Positions 36,171 through 43,236 of a stretch of 64,000 bases of DNA are shown one piece after another. The notes under the pieces were generated by a model. The model saw only the letters and a list, made by a program, of their open reading frames with translations. It did no database searches and was not told where the DNA came from. Every line of letters begins with the position of its first letter. Positions within the stretch are counted from its first letter, which is position 1. Origin of the DNA: Ferruginibacter sp. (GTDB lineage: Bacteria; Bacteroidota; Bacteroidia; Chitinophagales; Chitinophagaceae); assembly GCA_013141115.1 (NCBI GenBank), contig JABFRP010000001.1:886492-950491 (forward strand), written 5' to 3'. The position numbers and the translations under genes were made by a program.

Positions 36171-36656
36171 ATGAGTTATACAATTCCTGCACAAACACAT
36201 ATTGGCCATGTGCATTTAAAGGTAACTGATCTTGATAAAGCATTAAGTTTTTATAAAGACCTGCTGGGGTTTGAAATTACTCAGCGGTATGGCGATAGTG
36301 CCGTATTTATTTCGGCAGGCGGCTACCATCATCATATTGGGTTAAACACTTGGCACAGTAAAAATGCAGGGCCTGCTCCGGTAAGGGCAGCAGGTTTGTA
36401 CCATGTGGCCATTGTATATCCCACAAGAAAAGATCTTGCCCAGATTTTTAAAAGATTGAATGATGCCGGATATCCATTAACAGGTGCATCCGATCATGGT
36501 GTATCGGAAGCTATTTATTTAAATGATCCTGATGGTAATGGTGTGGAGTTATATTGGGACAGGCCCAAAGAAGAATGGCCAACTAATACAGAAGGTAAAT
36601 TGTGGATGGGAACTTCTGCATTAGATATTGACGGCTTACTTACAGAATTAGCTTAA
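36171..36656 (+). CDS. VOC-family (glyoxalase/dioxygenase-like) metalloprotein
   Basis: 161 residues. VOC fold with metal-ligand candidates His14 in THIGHVHLKVTDLDKALSFYKDLLGF, a second-half His in GLYHVAIVYPTRKDL, and Glu in DPDGNGVELYWDRP; this matches the CatE-like extradiol dioxygenase/glyoxalase group. The middle is Gly/His-rich (GGYHHHIGLNTWHSKNAG). The exact substrate is unknown. The last 4 bp overlap the convergent ispE gene. Confidence 0.85.
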   Translation: MSYTIPAQTHIGHVHLKVTDLDKALSFYKDLLGFEITQRYGDSAVFISAGGYHHHIGLNTWHSKNAGPAPVRAAGLYHVAIVYPTRKDLAQIFKRLNDAGYPLTGASDHGVSEAIYLNDPDGNGVELYWDRPKEEWPTNTEGKLWMGTSALDIDGLLTELA

Positions 36657-37474
36657 GCAATAATTTTTACAAAATAGTTTTCTGTTTCAAACAGGGGTAA
36701 AGAAATTTCATTCTCAAAAATACCATATACTGTACTGCCGCTGCCACTCATTGCAGCATAAACTGCGCCTTGTGCATACAGTGTTTCTTTTATGTTTTTT
36801 ATGGCCGGATATTTTTCAAAAACAGGTTTTTCAAAATCATTCTGCAGTTCCTGTTTCCAGCTACTAATAGGTTGTAAGATAATTTCCTGTATAGTTTTTT
36901 GGGGAAGGGCAGGAGTAAGCTGCGAAAATGCCCAACCGGTATTTACATGAATACCCGGGTTAACCAATACTATTTTATACCTTAACAGATCAATATTTAT
37001 TTCTTCCAGTATTTCTCCACGGCCAGTAGCATAAGATGGTTTGTTGATAATAAAGAAAGCACAATCGCTGCCTAACTGAGTAGCATAGTTTAGAAGTTTA
37101 GATGTTGAGAGGTTTAGGTTAAACTTTTTATTTAAAAGCTGTAATGCAAAAGCCCCATCGGCAGAGCCGCCGCCCAAGCCTGCACCCATAGGAATAGCTT
37201 TATGTAAATGCATTTTTATTTCTGGTAGTGTAGGAAAGTCTTTTTTTAAAAGATGGTATGCTTTAATGCAAATGTTGTCATCCGCATTACCATCGACTAC
37301 TAAACCAGTTGAGCTAAATTCAATATCGGTGTTATTGTTGCGGGAGGGTATAATTTCCAGCGCATCTTTTAATGCCACCGGGTAAAAAACTGTTTCTATA
37401 TTATGAAACTCATCTTCTCTTTTAGCAAGAATATGTAAGCCGAGATTTATTTTACAGTTGGGGAAAACAATCAT
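36653..37474 (-). CDS. ispE: 4-diphosphocytidyl-2-C-methyl-D-erythritol kinase
   Basis: The 273-residue GHMP kinase acts in the MEP isoprenoid pathway, phosphorylating CDP-ME at the 2-hydroxyl. The N-terminus CKINLGLHIL, FHNIETVFYPV, the ATP loop PMGAGLGGGSADGAFALQLLN, GSDCAFFI and MSGSGSTVYGIF are diagnostic. It is 22 bp downstream of the DUF151 gene on the same strand, probably co-transcribed, and converges with the VOC gene by 4 bp. Confidence 0.95.
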   Translation of the reverse strand: MIVFPNCKINLGLHILAKREDEFHNIETVFYPVALKDALEIIPSRNNNTDIEFSSTGLVVDGNADDNICIKAYHLLKKDFPTLPEIKMHLHKAIPMGAGLGGGSADGAFALQLLNKKFNLNLSTSKLLNYATQLGSDCAFFIINKPSYATGRGEILEEINIDLLRYKIVLVNPGIHVNTGWAFSQLTPALPQKTIQEIILQPISSWKQELQNDFEKPVFEKYPAIKNIKETLYAQGAVYAAMSGSGSTVYGIFENEISLPLFETENYFVKIIA

Positions 37475-37496
37475 TGTATTGTTCAGGTGTCAATTG

Positions 37497-38081
37497 CTAT
37501 TTGGTCTTCCGGGCTTTTATCTCATCTCTAATGGCAATGGCACGAATGTAATCTTCGCTATCCAATACCTCGGTAAGTAAAGCATTCAACTCTTCCAGGC
37601 TCAGGGTTTTTAAATCATCGCTGCCACCGGTTTCGGTAGTTACAGGCTGGGCTTTTTTCTTTTTACCATCATCTTCCATTAAAATACCGGCTTGGTCTAA
37701 AATAGAATCGTAAGTATATACAGGGCAACCAAACCTTACGGCCAGTGCCAAAGCATCCGAAGTTCTGGAATCAATTTCTACGGTATCGTTGGCTGAGCTG
37801 CAGATTAATTTGCTGTAAAAAATACCTTCCTGTAAATCGTTGATCACCACTTCATGCAACTCCACATTAAAAGCCAGCATAAAATTTTTCATCAGGTCGT
37901 GGGTAAGCGGGCGACTGGGGCTCATACGTTCCAACGCTACGGCTATGGCCTGTGCTTCAAAGCCACCAATAACAATCGGTAAACGGCGCAAGCCATTTAC
38001 TTCTCCCAATACAACCGCATACGAATGCGTTTGCGTAATGCTGTGCGATAATGCTACTATTTCCAGTTCTATTTTTTTCAT
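37497..38081 (-). CDS. Bifunctional nuclease family protein (DUF151 + UVR motif)
   Basis: 194 residues. The N-terminal DUF151 domain has LRRLPIVIGGFEAQAIAVALERMSPSRPLTHDL, GIFYSKLIC and VEIDSRTSDALALAVRFGCPVYT. A linker precedes a C-terminal UvrB/C motif (LKTLSLEELNALLTEVLDSEDYIRAIAIRDEIKAR). Plant and bacterial relatives have DNase and RNase activity. It is led by a TATATTTG promoter and followed by ispE. Confidence 0.9.
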   Translation of the reverse strand: MKKIELEIVALSHSITQTHSYAVVLGEVNGLRRLPIVIGGFEAQAIAVALERMSPSRPLTHDLMKNFMLAFNVELHEVVINDLQEGIFYSKLICSSANDTVEIDSRTSDALALAVRFGCPVYTYDSILDQAGILMEDDGKKKKAQPVTTETGGSDDLKTLSLEELNALLTEVLDSEDYIRAIAIRDEIKARKTK

Positions 38082-38094
38082 ACCTAATTGATAG

Positions 38095-38102
38095 CAAATA
38101 TA
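38095..38102 (-). promoter_or_regulatory. -7 box TATATTTG for the DUF151-ispE unit
   Basis: Minus-strand exact TAnnTTTG, 13 bp before the ATG at 38081. Confidence 0.65.
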
Positions 38103-38162
38103 TTAATTATAGGGTTGGATTAAAAATTATTGTTTTTGCTTTATTACCGGCCATTTTACAGA

Positions 38163-38969
38163 TTATGTTTTCTTAATTTGTTTTTTGCCAGGCTTTGTTT
38201 TAGGGAATGGCGGTGGAATAAGTGGAGGTGGTGGCGGAGGCGGAGGAATCTCCACTTTTTCCACTTTCATTTCCACTTTATAAATCTGCTTCAGATTGAT
38301 ATTGTTTGAAGGTTTAATCTTACCTGGATCAACTGGTTTTAATTCATAGTCGGCCGGTATTTCAAACATAGCATCTGCAATGTTTAATGGTTCAATAGCA
38401 ATAGGGTTTAGTTCGAATATTTTCTGGTATTCTTTGGTATTCAAACAGATACTCATTCCCATAATGATATTGCTTCCATTAGTAAATTGGGTTAACTCAT
38501 CCGCATTCTTATACTTTTCATTTACTGCAAAAATTAAAGAATCTGCATACCATAATGTAACGGTTGTAATTCTATCGATATTTTCTTTGCTTGTATCAAT
38601 TGGGGAAAATGCAGTACATGGCGTATTTAATATGCTTTTGCTTTTGCCTGTATTTTCAAAATGGTCCGAAAAATTAAAGGGTAGTACATATTTAAAATTA
38701 TCTTCTGTATATGTTTTCTTTACTGCATTGATATTATACACTTTTCCTTTTGAAAAATCCAAAATAACATCATCATTATTATTGATTGCTGTGGTATTTG
38801 TTTTTGTTACACTTTTAATCTTTTGTTTTCCATAAAATATCTCCACAATACCAGCCTGGGTATTGTTTTCTGTTATCATCTGTAGAGTAATTTTTCCTTC
38901 AAAAACTTTTTGTGCAAACAGGCTTTGAAAAAAGACAATAAGACCGATTGCAAGGAATACATTTTTCAT
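38163..38969 (-). CDS. Hypothetical exported protein with polyproline tail
   Basis: The 268-residue protein has a signal peptide (MKNVFLAIGLIVFFQSLFAQ), then a beta-rich domain of the GLPGLI/DUF4412 type: VFEGKITLQM, VEIFYGKQKIKSV, DFSKGKVYNINAVKKTYTED, LWYADSLIFAV. At about residues 239-255 a run of nine prolines is followed by short basic motifs (KTKPGKKQIKKT), which is unlike the rest of the protein and may be an outer-membrane or peptidoglycan contact. Function not recognised. A hairpin terminator lies between this gene and etfA. Confidence 0.6.
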   Translation of the reverse strand: MKNVFLAIGLIVFFQSLFAQKVFEGKITLQMITENNTQAGIVEIFYGKQKIKSVTKTNTTAINNNDDVILDFSKGKVYNINAVKKTYTEDNFKYVLPFNFSDHFENTGKSKSILNTPCTAFSPIDTSKENIDRITTVTLWYADSLIFAVNEKYKNADELTQFTNGSNIIMGMSICLNTKEYQKIFELNPIAIEPLNIADAMFEIPADYELKPVDPGKIKPSNNINLKQIYKVEMKVEKVEIPPPPPPPPLIPPPFPKTKPGKKQIKKT

Positions 38970-38986
38970 TATTTCTGGTTATAGTA

Positions 38987-39018
38987 AAAAGCCTTTCAAA
39001 ATTAATCGAAAGGCTTTT
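38987..39018 (-). terminator. Terminator after etfA
   Basis: 11-bp stem AAAAGCCTTTC (38987-38997) / GAAAGGCTTTT (39008-39018) with a 10-nt loop; on the minus strand a T run follows. It ends transcripts from etfA before the hypothetical gene. Confidence 0.75.
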
Positions 39019-39056
39019 ATATGTTTAAAACTTTATCTTCTTTATAATCAAGCTTG

Positions 39057-40016
39057 TTACGCTCCCTTCAACTTCCTCACCGCTTCAATAATCTTTGGCA
39101 TTACTTCAAAAGCATCGCCTACAATACCATAATCTGCTGCTTTAAAGAAAGGCGCTTCGGGATCTTTATTGATCACTACAATTACTTTACTCCTGTTTAC
39201 ACCTGCCAAATGCTGTATAGCACCGCTGATGCCAATAGCAAAATATAAGTTAGGCGCAATGGCTAAACCGGTTTGGCCCACATGCTCGTGATGCGGCCTC
39301 CAGTGTACATCTGCCACCGCACGGCTGCAGGCAGTTGCAGCGCCAATTAATTTGGCAAGGTCGGTAACCAATCCCCAGTTTTCGGGGCCTTTTAAACCAC
39401 GGCCGCCGCTAATTACCAGCTCTGCTTCGCTCAACGGAATTTCTCCCACAATTTTATTTACTGCAGTTACAGCAACTTTGGGCGTATCTACTGTTGCAGC
39501 CAATGGGGCAACTTCTGCAATGCCATCGATAGTTACAATATTAAATGAGTTAGGGCTAAGTGCTATAATTTTTACGACTGTATTCACTGCAATATTTGCA
39601 AAGGCCTTACCGCTGAAAACGTTTTTCTTAACTACAAAACCATTGCTGGTATCGGGCAATGCAATGGCACCACTAACCAAACCGGCTTTTAGTTTTGCAC
39701 TTAATCGTGGAGCGATAGATTTACCGCTAAGGTTATTGGAAAATACCACTATTGTAGCATTAGTTGCAGCAACAGCCTGTGCAATTACGTTGGTAAATAC
39801 TTGTGCATCTAAATGGTTAAGACTATCATTTTTTACTGTATGTACTTTCTTTAAACCGTATTTACCTAATGCAGCCAGGTCGTCTGTAACGTCACCTAAC
39901 ACAATGCCTTCGGCTGTAATGCCTAATTGTTCGGCAACTCTTGCGCCGTATGAGGCCGCTTCAAAAGATGATTTTTTGATATGACCTTCTGATTGATCTA
40001 TAAAAACTAATACCAT
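39057..40016 (-). CDS. etfA: Electron transfer flavoprotein alpha subunit
   Basis: 319 residues. ETF alpha opens VFIDQSEGHIKKSSFEAASYGARVAE. The C-terminal FAD-binding domain has GGRGLKGPENWGLVTDLAKLIGAATACSRAVAD, HEHVGQTGLAIAPNLYFAIGISGAIQHLAG and NKDPEAPFFKAADYGIVGD. The etfB gene is not adjacent: a 463-bp block with a frameshifted small gene lies between them, which is unusual because etfB-etfA normally overlap or abut. ETF collects electrons from acyl-CoA dehydrogenases such as the one at 28.6 kb. Confidence 0.95.
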   Translation of the reverse strand: MVLVFIDQSEGHIKKSSFEAASYGARVAEQLGITAEGIVLGDVTDDLAALGKYGLKKVHTVKNDSLNHLDAQVFTNVIAQAVAATNATIVVFSNNLSGKSIAPRLSAKLKAGLVSGAIALPDTSNGFVVKKNVFSGKAFANIAVNTVVKIIALSPNSFNIVTIDGIAEVAPLAATVDTPKVAVTAVNKIVGEIPLSEAELVISGGRGLKGPENWGLVTDLAKLIGAATACSRAVADVHWRPHHEHVGQTGLAIAPNLYFAIGISGAIQHLAGVNRSKVIVVINKDPEAPFFKAADYGIVGDAFEVMPKIIEAVRKLKGA

Positions 40017-40031
40017 AACAATGGATAATTT

Positions 40032-40462
40032 AATAATGGATAATTAATAATTTATTTAACTTTCAACTTACTGGTTTTTACACTTGCGATAAGCAATTTT
40101 AATAATTCTTCACAATCTTTGTTTAATGATTCGAACATCTTCTTTGTAATAAAGTCAGTTGCAAAAAGTAAATCCAGCCAATATTTCGACTCATTCGTTT
40201 CTTTTAGTCCAATACTTAATTTATGGACAAAATCTTTTATACTTTCTGCATGTTCAGCTTCTCTTACTATTGCACCAATAGATGTGCCGCTTCTTATTAA
40301 CTGCTGTGATAAAATATATTCTCCGTGTTGCTTTTTAAAAACTTATAAAGGTTTACAATTCTTACAGCAAACAAAAAACTTTTATCTTTTAAAATATTTT
40401 CTTTCATAAATGATATGTTTGAAAAATGAATAATACCTGAATTTAAAACATTATCCATTATT
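40032..40462. repeat. Short inverted repeats flanking the four-helix-bundle cassette
   Basis: AATAATGGATAA (40032-40043) and its reverse complement TTATCCATTATT (40451-40462) flank the pseudogene. Around them the same 7-9 bp units recur in tandem (ATGGATAATTTAAT; TTTCATTATC). Confidence 0.7.
40052..40407 (-). pseudogene. Four-helix bundle protein (23S rRNA IVS-encoded family), frameshifted
   Basis: Minus strand: MKENILKDKSFLFAVRIVNLYKFLK from ATG 40407. One frame over, KQHGEYILSQQLIRSGTSIG, AIVREAEHAES, DFVHKLSIGLKE, ESKYWLDLLFATDFITKKMFESLNKDCEELLKLLIASVK and a stop at 40052. The join falls in runs of five T's and five A's near 40332-40341, where one added base restores a 118-codon gene of normal family length. 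IVS proteins are small four-helix bundles often found as mobile passengers. The product is non-functional if the frameshift is real. It sits between etfB and etfA. Confidence 0.8.
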
Positions 40463-40479
40463 TCATTATCAATTATAAA

Positions 40480-41223
40480 TTAAAATACTTTCGCTTCCTC
40501 GTGAAGTAATCTTACCAACTCCTCAGGTGTTTCCGGTGATACTAATTTAACTCCGGCTTTTGCAGGTGGCAGATCAAATGAAACAATAGCAGTTAATGCA
40601 TCCATTGCAACAGGTTCCTGCACTTTTAATGGTTTACTTCTTGCTCCCATAATACCTTTCATGTTGGGGATGCGTTGCTCGGCCATACCCTTTTGGCAAC
40701 TAACGGCTACGGGAAGCCCCACTTTATTGGTTTCTTCACCACCTTCAATTTCACGGTTAATTACAGCAGCGCCATCCACTAAATCAAACTTTGTAGCATG
40801 CGATACATAAGGCATATCTAATATTTCAGCCACCATACCTCCAATGGAAGAACCATTGTAATCGATGGTTTCTTTACCGGTAAAAATCAAATCATAATTA
40901 CCTTGTTTTGCTACTTCGGCAATTTGTGCCGCAATGTAAAAGCTATCATGGCTATCGGCATTAACTCTGATGGCTTCATCGCCACCCAGCGCCAGTGCTT
41001 TACGAATGATAGGTTCTGCATCGGCAGTGCCAACAGTAACCAGGTGAATAACGGTGGAAGGATCAGCTTCCTTCAGTTCAATAGCCCTTACCAAAGCATA
41101 CCATTCATCGTAAGGATTGATGATCCATTGAACACCATCAGCAGCAAATTTCGTATTGTTATCGCTGAAGGCTATTTTTGCCGTGGTGTCCGGCGTTTTG
41201 GCAATGCAAACAAGTATCTTCAT
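40480..41223 (-). CDS. etfB: Electron transfer flavoprotein beta subunit
   Basis: 247 residues. ETF beta features: MKILVCIAKTPDTTAKIAF, INPYDEWYALVRAIELKEA, HLVTVGTADAEPIIRKALALGGDEAIRV, DLIFTGKETIDYNGSSIGGMVAEILDMPYVSHATKFD, and GLPVAVSCQKGMAEQRIPNMKGIMGARSKPLKV. It is upstream of etfA on the minus strand but separated by the four-helix cassette. A TATCTTTG box lies about 65 bp upstream of the ATG. Confidence 0.95.
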   Translation of the reverse strand: MKILVCIAKTPDTTAKIAFSDNNTKFAADGVQWIINPYDEWYALVRAIELKEADPSTVIHLVTVGTADAEPIIRKALALGGDEAIRVNADSHDSFYIAAQIAEVAKQGNYDLIFTGKETIDYNGSSIGGMVAEILDMPYVSHATKFDLVDGAAVINREIEGGEETNKVGLPVAVSCQKGMAEQRIPNMKGIMGARSKPLKVQEPVAMDALTAIVSFDLPPAKAGVKLVSPETPEELVRLLHEEAKVF

Positions 41224-41287
41224 ATTTACAATCTTTTGTGCCCGGTTTTACAGGCAAAGGTTAATTGGTTGTTTATGCAACTAATCG

Positions 41288-41295
41288 CAAAGATA
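41288..41295 (-). promoter_or_regulatory. -7 box TATCTTTG for etfB
   Basis: Minus-strand exact TAnnTTTG; leader of about 58 nt to the etfB ATG. Confidence 0.6.
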
Positions 41296-41335
41296 AGAGA
41301 AGCAATTTAAAAATTAAAAAAATAAAAATTTAAAA

Positions 41336-41647
41336 GTGAGCAGGATAGAAAAGTTACTGGAATACATGAAAACATCGGATAAGGATAGTTTTTTACAACA
41401 TGCACTGGCATTAGAATACATTAAAATTGAAAAGGATGAGGAGGCCCGTAAATTGTTTAATGAAATATTGTTGAGAGAACCTACTTATATAGGTTCCTAT
41501 TATCATTTAGGCAAATTGCTAGAGCGTGCAGGGGAATTTGAAAAAGCCATTAAAGTGTATGAAAGAGGCATGTGGGAAGCTAAAAGGGCAGGCGATAATC
41601 ATGCGTATAATGAGTTGCAGGGAGCCAAGGAAGATGTGGAAGAATAA
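41336..41647 (+). CDS. Tetratricopeptide-repeat protein, short
   Basis: The 103-residue protein is two TPR hairpins (SFLQHALALEYIKIEKDEEARKLFNEILLREPTYIGSYYHLGKLLERAGEFEKAIKVYERGMWEAKRAG). The start is GTG at 41336, which keeps the MSRIEKLLEYMKTS lead seen in related Bacteroidetes proteins; ATG 41366 would cut it. It is a protein-interaction module of unknown role. An inverted repeat follows downstream (41705-41784). Confidence 0.8.
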   Translation: MSRIEKLLEYMKTSDKDSFLQHALALEYIKIEKDEEARKLFNEILLREPTYIGSYYHLGKLLERAGEFEKAIKVYERGMWEAKRAGDNHAYNELQGAKEDVEE

Positions 41648-41704
41648 GCTGGGGCTGATTTAACTGACAATTACGGAGAAGAAAATGTTCAATAACCAAC
41701 GTCC

Positions 41705-41784
41705 AATGCTCAATATTCAATGAAATACAAGAGCCTGAAATATTAACGCTGTACGTATATATTGAGCATTGAATATTGAGCATT
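41705..41784. repeat. 18-bp perfect inverted repeat with 44-bp loop
   Basis: AATGCTCAATATTCAATG at 41705-41722 and its exact reverse complement at 41767-41784. It resembles dispersed CAATGCTCAATATTCAAT-type repeats and could form a hairpin downstream of the TPR gene. Confidence 0.9.
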
Positions 41785-41950
41785 TTTTTGAGACGGGCAT
41801 TTATACAGGCTTCAACATCGTTGTGTCCTTTAGATTTGTATTGATTAGTATTAAGAGATAAACTACTATTACTACTTTTTCTTTTTTTGTTACTTTTTTT
41901 CTTTTTAGAATCCACAATTTTGTGTGAATAACTAACCAGCAGCAGAGGCT

Positions 41951-41960
41951 AATTAACAAT
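41951..41960 (+). promoter_or_regulatory. LTG: left target guide of bridge RNA
   Basis: AATTAACAAT versus left flank AATCCACAAT (41909-41918): 8 of 10 identical, ending on the AT core. Confidence 0.6.
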
Positions 41961-41982
41961 TGTGTCAAGGTTAACAACCTAT

Positions 41983-41990
41983 TGAGTGAT
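41983..41990 (+). promoter_or_regulatory. RTG: right target guide of bridge RNA
   Basis: TGAGTGAT is the exact reverse complement of core + right flank ATCACTCA (43173-43180). Confidence 0.75.
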
Positions 41991-42025
41991 AAAATCCCCT
42001 GCTGCTTTTTTCCCTTAGTGTCTAA

Positions 42026-42033
42026 ATAGCAAT
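42026..42033 (+). promoter_or_regulatory. LDG: left donor guide of bridge RNA
   Basis: ATAGCAAT is identical to the right end + core at 43167-43174, and the match stops exactly at AT. Confidence 0.75.
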
Positions 42034-42072
42034 TAAGGTTTTTATACCTATTATTAAGGACTAAGACGATGG

Positions 42073-42080
42073 GACAAAAT
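42073..42080 (+). promoter_or_regulatory. RDG: right donor guide of bridge RNA
   Basis: GACAAAAT is the reverse complement, 7 of 8 positions, of core + left end ATTTTGTG (41917-41924). Confidence 0.6.
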
Positions 42081-42114
42081 GGTTAGTCATCTTTTAAGAT
42101 AGTAAAACAAAATT

Positions 42115-43137
42115 ATGAAAAAGGCAGCGAAATTTTATTTGGGAATGGATGTATCGAAGCTGTGGGTTGATATCGCTGTTCAATGTGTGATAAAGCAATC
42201 TAAACAACCGATGGTAACAGAACGCTTTGACAATACTACAGCTGGTATGAAAATCATGGGTAAATGGCTGAAAAAACAGCAGGTAAGTTTTGACGATAAC
42301 AGCATGCTTGTGATAGAGAACACGGGTGTTTATCACAGGTTGGTTTGGGAATATTGCAGCACGGAAGGATTACCACTTTACATAGGCAATGCAACGCACA
42401 TAAAATGGAGTTTTGGTATAGCCCGTGGAAAGAATGATAAGATAGATAGCCAGCGACTTTGCTCCTATGCCCTTAAGAATGCAGATGAATTGAAAACTAC
42501 GCCTGTACTAAATCCTGTATTTTTGAAACTAAAAGATATGATGACAGCCAGGAGCAGGCTGCTTGCACAAAAAAACAGCATGAAAGTGTATTTGGGAGAA
42601 CTGAAATTAACAAACAGTAAAGAGACCCAACTGATCATGGAGCAGGTACACAAAGCAGCTTTGGAGGGAATAGTGGAGTCAATTAAAATTGTTGAAAAAC
42701 AAATACACCAAATGATACAACAGGATGAAGCAATAAGAAATAATTATGAGCTACTAATATCAGTACCAGGAATAGGGCATTTGACTGCGGTGTATATTAT
42801 TTGTTGCACCAATAATTTTATTTGTAAGATAACGGGTAAAGAGTTGGCATCTTATGCCGGCGTAGCACCCTTTGGAAACAAGAGTGGTACGAGCATTAAA
42901 GGGCGTGATAAAGTGCATAAAATGGCTAACAAGGATTTAAAAAAGCTATTGCATATGGGAGCCATATCAGCCATAACACATTACCCTGAATTTAAAGATT
43001 ATTATGAACGAAAAGTAAAGGAAGGCAAACATGCACAATCTGTAATAAATGCAGTAAGAAGTAAAATAGCATTAAGAGCAGTAGCGGTAATCAATAACCA
43101 GGAAAAGTATGTGGACAACTATAAAAAAGCAGCATAA
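42115..43137 (+). CDS. IS110-family DEDD transposase/recombinase
   Basis: 340 residues. The N-terminal RuvC-like DEDD domain has Asp12 (GMDVSK), Glu68 (VIENTGVY) and Asp108/Asp111 (GKNDKIDSQRL). A coiled-coil follows near 135-210. The C-terminal Transposase_20 domain has SVPGIGHLTAVYI, ELASYAGVAPFGNKSGTS (candidate nucleophile Ser257) and MANKDLKKLLHMGAISAI. The frame is intact, so the enzyme may be active. It is the bridge-RNA-guided recombinase that joins the IS ends to target. The ATG follows the candidate ncRNA by 24 bp. Confidence 0.93.
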   Translation: MKKAAKFYLGMDVSKLWVDIAVQCVIKQSKQPMVTERFDNTTAGMKIMGKWLKKQQVSFDDNSMLVIENTGVYHRLVWEYCSTEGLPLYIGNATHIKWSFGIARGKNDKIDSQRLCSYALKNADELKTTPVLNPVFLKLKDMMTARSRLLAQKNSMKVYLGELKLTNSKETQLIMEQVHKAALEGIVESIKIVEKQIHQMIQQDEAIRNNYELLISVPGIGHLTAVYIICCTNNFICKITGKELASYAGVAPFGNKSGTSIKGRDKVHKMANKDLKKLLHMGAISAITHYPEFKDYYERKVKEGKHAQSVINAVRSKIALRAVAVINNQEKYVDNYKKAA

Positions 43138-43236
43138 AATAATAGAGAAAGAAGTTTGGTTGTATCATAGCAATCACTCACTTGTACTGCATACCTATAA
43201 TCAAATTTTATTTTAGCGTAGATTGAAAAATACAAA

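Larger units (their letters stand above)
41938..42090 (+). ncRNA. Candidate bridge RNA of the IS110 element
   Basis: The first loop (target-binding) is closed by AGCAGCAG (41938-41945) with CTGCTGCT (41999-42006), plus GG/CC past a bulged A. Its inner hairpin is AGGTT-AAC-AACCT (41968-41980). The second loop (donor-binding) is closed by GTG-T-CTAA (42018-42025) with TTAG-T-CAT (42083-42090) and has an inner hairpin AGGT/ACCT (42036-42049). Guides sit in the internal loops: LTG 41951-41960, RTG 41983-41990, LDG 42026-42033, RDG 42073-42080. This order and placement match the known IS621 bridge RNA layout. The 5' and 3' ends of the transcript are not known. Confidence 0.75.
41917..43174 (+). 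mobile_element. IS110-family insertion sequence (bridge-RNA-guided recombinase)
   Basis: The element is delimited without inverted ends by guide-sequence logic: an AT core occurs at 41917-41918 (left junction) and 43173-43174 (right junction). It consists of a noncoding left end of about 196 bp carrying a structured RNA, one DEDD transposase, and about 37 bp of right end. There is no target duplication, as expected for IS110. It lies between the TPR gene and tilS, ending 62 bp before the tilS ATG. The boundaries are inferred from four independent guide matches and would shift by at most the two core bases. Confidence 0.8.

Noticed and set aside
40119..40409. Plus-strand frame of 96 codons between etfB and etfA
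   Set aside because: It is the antisense shadow of the four-helix-bundle pseudogene on the minus strand.
41821..41827. TTGTGTC shared with 41960-41966, an alternative left end of the IS110 element
   Set aside because: It would place the left end about 90 bp further out, but the donor guide (42073-42080) matches the sequence at 41917, not here, and no core agreement with the right junction results.
41580..41915. Minus-strand open frame of 111 codons in the spacer left of the IS110 element
   Set aside because: It is Lys/Ser/Asn-rich, runs through the 18-bp inverted repeat and the end of the TPR gene, and has no recognisable domain or promoter. Likely a non-coding frame.
43191..43198. 8-mer ATACCTAT also occurs in the bridge RNA region (42044-42051)
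   Set aside because: It falls in the inner hairpin of the donor loop and does not abut the AT core, unlike the four guide segments; treated as chance.
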